Shown here: positions 57,056-64,000 of the stretch, piece by piece | Layout of the letters: every line of letters starts with the position of its first letter | Position numbering within the stretch: the first letter of the stretch is position 1 | Assembly (NCBI GenBank): GCA_963850765.1 | Contig: CAWKMN010000009.1 | Span: 496,001-560,000, forward strand | DNA: 64,000 bases | Direction: 5' to 3' | Origin: CAWKMN01 sp963850765 | GTDB lineage: Bacteria > Chloroflexota > Anaerolineae > Aggregatilineales > Aggregatilineaceae | Notes under the pieces: model-generated | The model's input: only the letters and a program-made list of their open reading frames with translations | The model's database searches: none | Told to the model about the DNA's origin: nothing | Position numbers and translations under genes: made by a program

Positions 57056-57652
57056 CTACGGGTCCGATTCTGAGTTGGAGGCAGCCGCGTCGCGCTCGGC
57101 GGCTTCGATCAGGTGGCGCAGGGACGGATCGACAATCTCCTCGACGGCGCGCGCCATGATAGTCTTAATAAACGCGGTTTTGCCCTTGGTATAGGCCGGG
57201 CGGTTGTTGCGGAAGGCGAGCCAGAGTTCGCGCTTGATCTGCTCATACCACTGGGCCAGTTCCGGGTGGCGGCGCAGATAGTCGCGGAAGATGATATGGC
57301 GCTGGTGCTCCCAGGTGGCATATTCCACGATGTGCAGATGATGGGTGCGCGGGGTGCCCTTCCAGAAGAAGATACGCTCGTCTTCTTCGGGGTGCGAATG
57401 ATGGTGGTAGCCCAACGGTTCCAGGCGGCGCTGGTACTCCGCAATGGGGGCAAACGACTCCACGGCGGCCAGCAGGTCGATGATCGGCTTGGCGCGCAGG
57501 CCGGGGATCGACGTGCTGCCGATGTGCTGGATCTCGACCATATCATCGCCCAGGGCGTCACCGACCAGATCGCATTCCTGCTCGAAAACCTGCGGCCAGT
57601 TGGGATCGTAATCCGCCAGATCGAAGGATTCGTTATCGTTGAACTCGGCCAT
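57056..57652 (-). CDS. GrpB/UPF0157-family protein
   Basis: A 198-residue protein with the GrpB signature, a nucleotidyltransferase-like fold: YDPNWPQVFEQECDLVGDAL, VEIQHIGSTSIPGLRAKPII followed by DLLAAV (the GS motif and catalytic Asp pattern), and GTPRTHHLHIVEYATWEHQR. Intact, normal length. Members are thought to be minimal nucleotidyltransferases; substrate unknown. Confidence 0.9.
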   Translation of the reverse strand: MAEFNDNESFDLADYDPNWPQVFEQECDLVGDALGDDMVEIQHIGSTSIPGLRAKPIIDLLAAVESFAPIAEYQRRLEPLGYHHHSHPEEDERIFFWKGTPRTHHLHIVEYATWEHQRHIIFRDYLRRHPELAQWYEQIKRELWLAFRNNRPAYTKGKTAFIKTIMARAVEEIVDPSLRHLIEAAERDAAASNSESDP

Positions 57653-58014
57653 GGCCCATTCACCTGTGATTTGTCATGTGTGGCTGCTGATAAATATACT
57701 CCTGTTGGGCTGTGTCCAGCCAGTGGGAAAGCGATTAGCGGTTAGCCATTGGCCTGACCTCACCCCCGGCGAGCGTCCTCTAACGAGGCTGCTCGCTTCC
57801 CCCTCTGCAGCCGAGCTAGAGAGGGGGAAGTGCAGCTTTTCCTGCCTCTCGATTCTAAAATGGGAGGGGCCGGGGGTGAGGCCAACAGGATATAAGGGGC
57901 CGCCAGCACAGCGCGCGACGTGAGAAAACGATCCACGGGGCTCGCGGTTGACATGCCTCTCCGCGAACCGGATAATCAGTAGCAAATGGACACTATCGAA
58001 TAGACAATCCCATC
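57653..58014. repeat. intergenic region with tandem tract and C-rich block
   Basis: GCGATTAGCGGTTAGCCATT tract (57731-57750) followed by a C-rich double block (57757-57885). The rest up to the radical SAM start shows no gene. Confidence 0.65.
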
Positions 58015-59216
58015 ATGCCCATTCACGTCACGCACCCGCACACCGCCGATACCATCACCGCCAACCTGACCGGGGCGGCATTCGTGATCTCCCCCCGCTA
58101 TGGCGAAAGTTACAGCTTCGACCGCGCCGGGCGGCTGCTCGGCCTGTTCCGCGATCTGCGCAGCTACCAGCGCACGCTCGATCACCGGCTGCTGGAACGG
58201 CTGAGCGGGAATGGTCCGCGCCGCCGCGAACTCGGCCCGGACGAGCGCGACGCCTTGATGGCGCACATCTTCGCGGATCTGCGGGCGCTGACCGAATCCC
58301 TGGACGTGCTGGATCTCGCGCCGGGGGATCGGGATATGCTGGCCCGCGCGCTGGAAACGGTGCTGGCCTTTGGACCGGATCAACTGGCGGCGGACGGGGC
58401 GAAGTTCGGCGCACTGTACAAACCCGTGAGCATCCTGCCGCCCGACCAGTATCTCGCGCTGGTGCTGCAAGCCACCGAGGGCTGCTCGTGGAACCGCTGC
58501 ACGTTCTGCGGGCTGTACCGCGACCGGGCGTTTCGCATCCACAGCCCGGAGTCGTTCCGGGCGCACTGCGCCGGCGTGCGGGATTTTTTTGGCGAGGGGC
58601 TGAGTTTGCGCCGGGGGATTTTTCTGGCGGACGCGAACGCGCTGGTGATCCCACAGGCGCGGCTGCGGCAGATCTTCGAGATCGCGCAGGAGACGTTCGC
58701 GCTGCCGGAAGGGCCGCGCCCGGTGTATTCGTTCGTGAGCGCGTTTGACGTGGCGCGCAAATCCCCGGCGGAATGGGCGGATCTGCACGCGCTCGGCCTG
58801 ACGCGGGCGTATATCGGGCTGGAAACGGGCGACGACGCGCTGCTGCGCTTCCTCAACAAGCCGGGCAGCGTGCAGGACGCGATCGAGGCGGTGGCGGCGC
58901 TGCGGGCGGGCGGCGTCTCGGTGGGCGTGATCCTGATGGCGGGCATCGGCGGGGATCGGTTCGCGGCGGAGCACGTCGACGCACTCGGTCGAGGCGATCC
59001 GGGCGATGGAGCTCGGCGCGGCGGATCAGGTGTATCTCTCGAATTACGTGTCCGCACCCGGCACCGAATATGACGATCTCGCGGCGCAGGCGGGCATCCG
59101 GGCGCTGAGCGCGGCCGAGATCGACGCGCAGCTTAAGGAGATGCAGGCGCGCGTGCGGGCGATCGTGACGCGAAACGAAGGTCGCGCCGTACCGGGTGGA
59201 TGGCTTCGCGCTGTGA
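58015..59216 (+). CDS. radical SAM protein with CX4CX2C cluster motif (frameshifted)
   Basis: About 400 residues. N-terminal region GAAFVISPRYGESYSFDRAG, then the cluster motif in ATEGCSWNRCTFCGLYRD. Spacing is Cys-X4-Cys-X2-Cys rather than the usual CX3CX2C; the DNA reads cleanly here. The barrel follows: GIFLADANALVIPQARLRQI, RAYIGLETGDDALLRFLNKP, ALRAGGVSVGVILMAGIGGD. Frame changes near 58985 and 59180 give SVEAIRAMELGAADQVYLSN and a natural C-terminus KVAPYRVDGFAL, stopping at 59214-59216. The printed frame instead runs into a CAGAG repeat. The reaction is unknown. Confidence 0.85.
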
Positions 59217-59517
59217 GAAAGAACAGAAAAGATTTACCACAGAGGACACAGAGCACACAGAGAAAAGCGAGGTAAAAGCCGGAGAAAAGCAAGAGAAGTG
59301 AGAGATGCTTCCCTTTGATGGAGTATCCCCATCGTGTAGCGAGATCCCGTTCCTGATTTCTTCCTTTTCCTCTCTTTATTCTCTTATCCTTCTCTGTGCC
59401 CTCTGTGTCCTCTGTGGTGAACTGCTTTTTTCCGCCCGAACGCCGAATTCCACTTGTGCGCAGGATTTGCTATACTGAGCGGAGTAAACCGGCCAACGCA
59501 TCCGACGACGGTTGTTC
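59217..59517. repeat. CAGAG tracts between genes
   Basis: ACCACAGAGGACACAGAGCA (59236-59262) and the reverse TTCTCTGTGCCCTCTGTGTC (59392-59415) form a long imperfect inverted pair; a TATACT at 59471-59476 is a candidate -10 for the HAD gene. Confidence 0.65.
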
Positions 59518-60192
59518 ATGAGTGCTCTCTCCGCCATTCAGGCGATCCTGTTTGATACAGACGGCGTGCTGTATCACCACCCGCGCCAGGACCGTTACCT
59601 CACGGCGTTTTTGGCCCGCCACGGCCTGACGCCGCGCCACCCGTCGATCCTGGCACGGGCACTGCGGGCCGCGCGCTTCGACGTGCTGACCGGGCGGATC
59701 CCGGTGGAGAGGTATTTTGACGCCGTGCTGCGCACGCACGGGATCAGCGACCCGGATCTGTTAGAGGCGGGCCGCGAGGCGCTGTTTTACGACGCCGCCG
59801 ACATCGAATTGTTCCCCGGCGTGGCCGACACGCTAACCCACCTGCAAAACGCCCATCTCCGGCTGGGCGCGGTCGCGGATTCGCCCTTTTCGCCAGGGGA
59901 GGAGATCGCGTGGATGGCGTCGCGGCAGTTATCGCCGGGACTGTGGAGCGTGTTTGTCGTCTCGGCGGAGGTCGGCGCGACCAAGACCGAGCCGCCGATC
60001 TTCGAGCGGGCCTTGCAGCAGTTGGATCTGCCCGCGCGCCGGGTGGCCTACGTGGGGCACAACTCCGCGGAATTCGCGTGCGCGGTGGGCGTGGGTCTGC
60101 TCACCATCGCGTTTATGCCCGACGATCCCGCCGTCGAAACGCACTATGTCATCTCCTCGATCTACGGGCTGAAAGAGCTGTTCGCGGGCTGA
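59518..60192 (+). CDS. HAD-family hydrolase
   Basis: A 224-residue phosphatase-like protein. Motif I QAILFDTDGVLYHHP, cap region RYLTAFLARHGLTPRHPSIL, motif II-like AVADSPFSPGEE, motif III region EVGATKTEPPIFERALQQLD (Lys), and motif IV-like VAYVGHNSAEFACAVGVGLL, where the usual GD(x)xxxD is replaced by GHNSAE. The missing second Asp may weaken metal binding. ATG at 59518. Substrate unknown. Confidence 0.85.
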   Translation: MSALSAIQAILFDTDGVLYHHPRQDRYLTAFLARHGLTPRHPSILARALRAARFDVLTGRIPVERYFDAVLRTHGISDPDLLEAGREALFYDAADIELFPGVADTLTHLQNAHLRLGAVADSPFSPGEEIAWMASRQLSPGLWSVFVVSAEVGATKTEPPIFERALQQLDLPARRVAYVGHNSAEFACAVGVGLLTIAFMPDDPAVETHYVISSIYGLKELFAG

Positions 60193-60527
60193 TCGGTGTG
60201 AATCAACCCGTCGACATATGAACCGCAGAGACGCCGAGGACGCAGAAATTTGAGGACGAGAATTCTGTAAGGGCGGGTTAACAAACCCGCCCTTTTTCCA
60301 ACACACAACACGGATTCTTGGCGGGAAGATTTACCTCACCCCCTCGACCCCCTCTCCACGCGCGGAGAGGGGGAACCGATGCGCCGAACGAGTCCTCACT
60401 CCAGCTTCTAAGGGAGGGGATTGCAGCCCACAGCGATAACTTACGCCTGCCCTACGTCCTCTGGACACATGCCGCGCTTGGCGGTATGCTTTTTCCCCAT
60501 CGTGTCGCGTTGATCTGAGGAGACGTC
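60193..60527. repeat. repeat-filled intergenic region
   Basis: CAGAG tract (60220-60250, AACCGCAGAGACGCCGAGGA), GTAG palindrome (60267-60292, GTAAGGGCGGGTTAACAAAC CCGCCC), C-rich block (60332-60425). No gene. Confidence 0.75.
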
Positions 60528-62631
60528 ATGGCTGCCCGTTGGTCTGTGGGTATCGCACTGCTGGTTTTGCTCATCGTGCTGGGAATCCCCGCTGCTCAGG
60601 CCCAGGATGAGGTCGAGAATACGCGCTTCATCGTGGAGCAGTGGCTTTTGCAGGAACTCAATAAGCCGGGCATGATCCTGGTGGAATACAATTATTCGAG
60701 CACAAGCTGGCCGGACTCCAGCCTGGGATGCCCGGCCGCGGGCGAAACCTACACCGCCGGTATGGTCAACGGCTACCGCTGGACCTTCCTGTTTGACAAC
60801 ATGGTGCGCTACGAAGTCCACAGCGATCTGGACGGCAGCCCGGCGGTGCTGTGCAGCTCGACCAACGTCGCGCCGGACGTGCGGCTGGCGGTCTACACGT
60901 CGCCCACCTTCAGCATCCTCACGCCGGAAAGCTGGCTGGTTTTTCAGGATCAGGCGGGGAGCGCGGTGCTGTTCGCGCCCCAGGCGCAGGACCAATGCGG
61001 CGATCCGGGGATGCTGGTGACGGCCATCGGGCGGGTGGCGAGCGGCGTCACGCCCGACCAGATCCTCACGGATTACGTCGCGGCGGTGGGCGTGGACGAG
61101 GCCCCCACGGCGCGCATCCCGATCGGATCGTTCGGGCGCTCGACGGCCTACGAAACGCCGTGCGGTGAGGCTCTGCGCAAGTGGCGCGTCTCGGCCTTTA
61201 TGGAGTACGGCAGCGCCTACCGCGTCGATCAGTGGGCACCTTCGGATCGCTTCGACCAGTGGGACGCGCTGTTCCAGCAGATGCTCAGCCAGTTCGCCCC
61301 GGCGGGTGCGACTCCGGCGGGTGGCGAAGCGTCCGCGCCCGACGAAACCAACGAAGGCGACTCGGGCGAGGAAACCGCCGCCGATCCATCCCCAGCGCTG
61401 AAGCCCCTGCCGATGGCGCATCTGTTCATGGGCGACCTGTTTATCACGACCCTGGATGATCTGCCGGGGCGCAGCGCCACGGTGGTCCCGACGATCGAGC
61501 GCCGCTACCTATCCTTTTCGCCGGACGGCCTGTCAATTTCGTTTGTCGAAGCGGATACGGGGCAGCTTCGGGTGATGGACGCCGCCGAGGGTCTCTCGCC
61601 GCGCAAAGTGGCCGAGGGGGTTGATCCAACCTTCCCGCCGGCGTGGAGTCCCGACAGCCAGCGCATCGCCTACGCCGTCCGCACCGATCAGACGGCGGAC
61701 GACGGCGCGCCGATCATCGAGGTGTACGCGGTGCCGGTGCGTGGGCGGCACGGAACAAAGCGGCGCAGAGCGACTCGGCGCGTTCAGCTTTGGCGGGGAG
61801 TGCCCGCCGCCCGGTGACGATCCCGCCGATCCCGCCTACGTGCAAGACGCCGGGCCGGATCACGTGCTGGCGTGGCTGAAGGACGACCGGATCCTGTTTT
61901 CGCTGCGCTGCGATGGCGGCCTGGGCGTGCTGAGCCTGTCCGATCAGCAGTTGATCCCGTTGGGTGACGATTTCCAGGGTGGCGCGCTGTCGCCGGATCG
62001 GATGCGCTTCGTGGCGCGGACGGAGGGTGGGCTGGCGCTGCTCGATTTTGTGGCGTGGGAACGCGCGAATCTAAGCGTTGGGGTGGGCGCGCGCGCGCTG
62101 GCATGGGGTCCTGACGGGCACACCGTCTATTACAGCACCGAGACGCTGGCCGATACGCGCACGCTCGATGATCCCGACAGTCAGAAGCGCGGCGAGGCGT
62201 TGTTCGGCGTGTGGCCGGTGACGATCCACGTCTACGATTTGGCGCTGGTCCAGCTCGATCTGAACACGGACGAAGAGACGACGATCTGGCAGGGGCAGGG
62301 ACGCGGCATCGGGCGGATCGCGCCGGCCCCGGATGGCAGCGGCATCCTGTTCACGCTGGTGCCGAGCGCCGTCCTGCTGGCGGAGGTCTTCCAGGCGGAA
62401 GGGGATTCGATCGCGGTGCATGAGGCATGGCCGGAGCCGGTGCTGTACTGGCTGCCGACCGGCGGGAACACGGCGTATCTGCTGGCGTATTCCGGCCAGC
62501 CCGCCTTCGCGCCGATCACGCGCGCCGGAATAGCCTCACCCCTAAATCCCCTCTCCACGTCATGGAGAGGGGACTTGTCTGGCGCGTCGATCTCCCCCTC
62601 TCTACCCCGTGGAGAGGGGGCCGGGGGGTGA
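60528..62631 (+). CDS. secreted TolB/WD40-like protein, C-terminus altered by a repeat (frameshifted)
   Basis: About 700 residues. Signal peptide MAARWSVGIALLVLLIVLGI ... AAQAQ. The N-terminal half (QELNKPGMILVEYNYSSTSW; GYRWTFLFDNMVRYEVHSDL) is a lineage-type exported domain. After a linker rich in Glu/Asp come blades such as YLSFSPDGLSISFVEADTGQ and PAWSPDSQRIAYAVRTDQ. A frameshift near 61740 leads to the second set (DRILFSLRCDGGLGVLSLSD; ARALAWGPDGHTVYYSTETL). The last 30 residues (ASPLNPLSTSWRGDLSGASI and on) are encoded by a C-rich hairpin block, so the natural end was lost or replaced. It overlaps the convergent HAD gene by 30 bases within that repeat. Confidence 0.78.
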
Positions 62632-62632
62632 G
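62535..62632. repeat. C-rich hairpin block supplying two gene ends
   Basis: CCTCACCCCTAAATCCCCTC ... GGAGAGGGGGCCGGGGGGTG. Two convergent genes both stop inside it, at 62631 (+) and 62602 (-). Confidence 0.8.
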
Positions 62633-63336
62633 GCTGACCCCCCATCAATCTCCTCGACCAGGGCAGGCAGCAGGCCGATATGCGCGAGCTCTGTGTAGCC
62701 GGCGGGGTTGTGCTCCGTCTCGTCGATCACCTCGTGGATCCACGTTAATTCGTGCGGGATATAGACCGCATGGCCACCCATCGCCGCGACGGGCAGCACG
62801 TCCGAGCGGAGCGAATTCCCCGCCATGAGGAACTGCGCCGGCACCAGCTCGTATTTGTCCACGATATGCCGGTAGGTGTGCTCGGTCTTCTCGCTCACGA
62901 TCTCAATGTCGGTGAAATAGGGGGCCAGCCCGGAGTGTTCGAGCTTGCGCTCCTGGTCGAGCAGATCGCCCTTGGTGATGATCATCAGCCGGTGCGATCC
63001 CGCCAGCCGCTCGACGGTCTCGCGCACGCCGTCGAGAAGCTGCACGGGCGTATCGATCATGGTCCGCGCGAAGCCGACGATCTGCGCGATGTCAGCCGCC
63101 GCGATGCGCCCTTCGGTCAGGCGGATCGCCGTCTCGACCATCGACAGCGTGAAGCTTTTGATGCCGTAGCCAAAATAGGGGATGTTGCTCTTTTCGGTCT
63201 CATACAGCGCCGCGCTGATCCCATCAGCCGCGGTGTACTTCGCGAGCAGCCGGGCATACTTCGCCTCGGTGTCGTTATAGAGGCGCTCGTTGTGCCACAG
63301 GGTGTCGTCCGCATCAAACGCGATGATGGTGAGCAT
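62602..63336 (-). CDS. HAD-family hydrolase
   Basis: A 244-residue phosphatase-like protein. Motif I LTIIAFDADDTLWHNERLYN, motif II RLMIITKGDLLDQERKLEHS, motif III IVSEKTEHTYRHIVD (Lys) and motif IV QFLMAGNSLRSDVLPVAAMG (GNS..SD, with Asp). All four HAD motifs are present, unlike the gene at 59518. The final 12 residues (GSASPPGPLSTG) are repeat-encoded. Substrate unknown. Confidence 0.9.
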   Translation of the reverse strand: MLTIIAFDADDTLWHNERLYNDTEAKYARLLAKYTAADGISAALYETEKSNIPYFGYGIKSFTLSMVETAIRLTEGRIAAADIAQIVGFARTMIDTPVQLLDGVRETVERLAGSHRLMIITKGDLLDQERKLEHSGLAPYFTDIEIVSEKTEHTYRHIVDKYELVPAQFLMAGNSLRSDVLPVAAMGGHAVYIPHELTWIHEVIDETEHNPAGYTELAHIGLLPALVEEIDGGSASPPGPLSTG

Positions 63337-63494
63337 AGTGGTAGTATACAGTTGTCAGTTAACAGTAGACAGTAATCAGATAACGACCAAGGCAGAACGA
63401 GCGCATGAATCGGAATCTACAATTCACCTCACAGAAGCTAACAGTCAGGGTCAAGCATCAACTGACAACTGATCACTGTTAACTGTTTACTCGT
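63337..63494. repeat. short-period tandem tract
   Basis: GTTGTCAGTTAACAGTAGAC and AACTGACAACTGATCACTGT (63351-63380 and 63459-63490) are inverted relative to each other and flank the gap between two same-strand genes; the second ends at the next stop. Confidence 0.6.
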
Positions 63495-64000
63495 TCATCC
63501 CCGCGCGCTGAGCTTGAGCCGGTACTTGCCCAGCGTGTTATACGTCGCGAGCATGTGATCCGGCCCGTGCTCGATCGCCTGCCGCAGCCCATCATCGCCA
63601 TAGGTGCCGGCGATGGTCCGCGCCACGTGATAGCCCACCACGTCAAGCCCGGTATCACGCGGCTCGCGCTGCTGGAGCCACGCATCAAACGCCAACTCGT
63701 CCGCGACCTTTTTCTTGCGGGCGTTCGACATCAGCGCGTTATACCGCTCGACGTGTTCCGCCAGCCGGTCCTCGGCGTGTCCAAACGTCGCATCGTAGAA
63801 CTTGAGATTGTGCCGGTAGCTCATATACCACGCGATCCCCCGGCTGAGCAGCGTATCCTTCAGACGGTCTACGAAGGTCCCCGGCGTGCGCCCCGTATTC
63901 TCGCAGTAAGCGGTGTAGGCCAGCAAAAAGCCCTCATGGTTAAAGAAGCCGTGCCGGATCACGTTGACCAGCAGCCCCTGCGAATACTGCCCCAGCGTTT
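63495..64000 (-). CDS. hypothetical protein (5' part outside window)
   Basis: The frame is open from the stop at 63495 to the window edge, at least 168 residues, so the real start is outside. Visible sequence includes QYSQGLLVNVIRHGFFNHEG, IAWYMSYRHNLKFYDATFGH and YHVARTIAGTYGDDGLRQAI. It is helical with repeated His and Tyr (HNLKFYDATFGHAEDRLAEH), but has no HExxH or other catalytic motif I recognise. A soluble enzyme or metal-binding protein is possible; I cannot assign it. Confidence 0.6.
   Translation of the reverse strand, partial: TLGQYSQGLLVNVIRHGFFNHEGFLLAYTAYCENTGRTPGTFVDRLKDTLLSRGIAWYMSYRHNLKFYDATFGHAEDRLAEHVERYNALMSNARKKKVADELAFDAWLQQREPRDTGLDVVGYHVARTIAGTYGDDGLRQAIEHGPDHMLATYNTLGKYRLKLSARG

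Noticed and set aside
59236..59275. C-terminal residues of the radical SAM protein encoded by the CAGAG tract
   Set aside because: A single-base shift gives the natural end KVAPYRVDGFAL before the repeat.

Overview
This window is a GC-rich stretch (roughly 60% GC by eye) of a bacterial chromosome. It probably comes from Chloroflexota, most likely an Anaerolineae-type lineage. That placement rests on general gene content: a pyrophosphate-type phosphofructokinase, FemAB-like peptidoglycan transferases, MurE without outer-membrane genes, an F0 operon with a b-delta fusion, and a nuo cluster with two nuoM genes. I see no rRNA, tRNA or CRISPR. Many conserved genes are broken by single-base shifts while the protein signal continues in another frame, which points to indel errors in the assembly. 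Where I could follow the protein across frames, I list one gene spanning all the pieces.

Layout. 1-5.7 kb (- strand): secA (cut by the window edge), an IS630 remnant, a RibD/DHFR-like reductase, a TIR-TPR protein and a secreted c-type cytochrome. 5.9-10.6 kb (-): a polyprenyl-phosphate sugar transferase and a GT2 glycosyltransferase (cell-surface polysaccharide), then a TlpA-like redoxin with a C-terminal PPC-like domain. 10.6-15 kb (-): a ferredoxin-like iron-sulfur protein, two small unknowns, murE and an aldo/keto reductase. 15-17.2 kb: a DUF2079-type membrane protein (+), then a REP-associated tyrosine transposase (-) bordered by copies of a two-hairpin repeat. 17.3-20.4 kb (-): F0 ATP synthase operon (AtpI/Z-like, a, c, b-delta fusion) with no F1 genes beside it. 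20.6-22 kb: a double-thioredoxin protein and a small unknown with a duplicated fragment next to it. 22.4-32.9 kb (-): complex I membrane-arm operon nuoA-H-J-K-L-M-M-N, without the peripheral-arm genes. 33-43.6 kb: two FemAB-like genes, a sulfotransferase, OsmC, a tandem pair of AIM24-family proteins and secreted proteins. 44-49.3 kb: PPi-type phosphofructokinase, YbaK, a Flp-type pilin fused to an Ig-like domain, and a methyltransferase. 49.7-54 kb: a very large multi-GAF sensor histidine kinase. 54-64 kb: a hydrolase, a zinc-ribbon protein, GrpB, a radical SAM protein, two HAD phosphatases and a secreted TolB-like protein.

The spaces between genes are unusually rich in repeats of several distinct classes: two-hairpin REP-like elements matching those around the transposase; 'GTAGGGG' palindromes whose stems differ but stay paired; long C-rich hairpin blocks (CTCTCC...GGAGAG); CAGAG-rich tracts; and short-period tandem tracts that often begin right after stop codons. 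The two most notable observations are this REP/transposase system and the nuoL-M-M-N arrangement. In the latter, NuoL carries an apparent insertion of about 26 residues in its lateral helix, matching the proposed '2M' complex I with an extra pump module.
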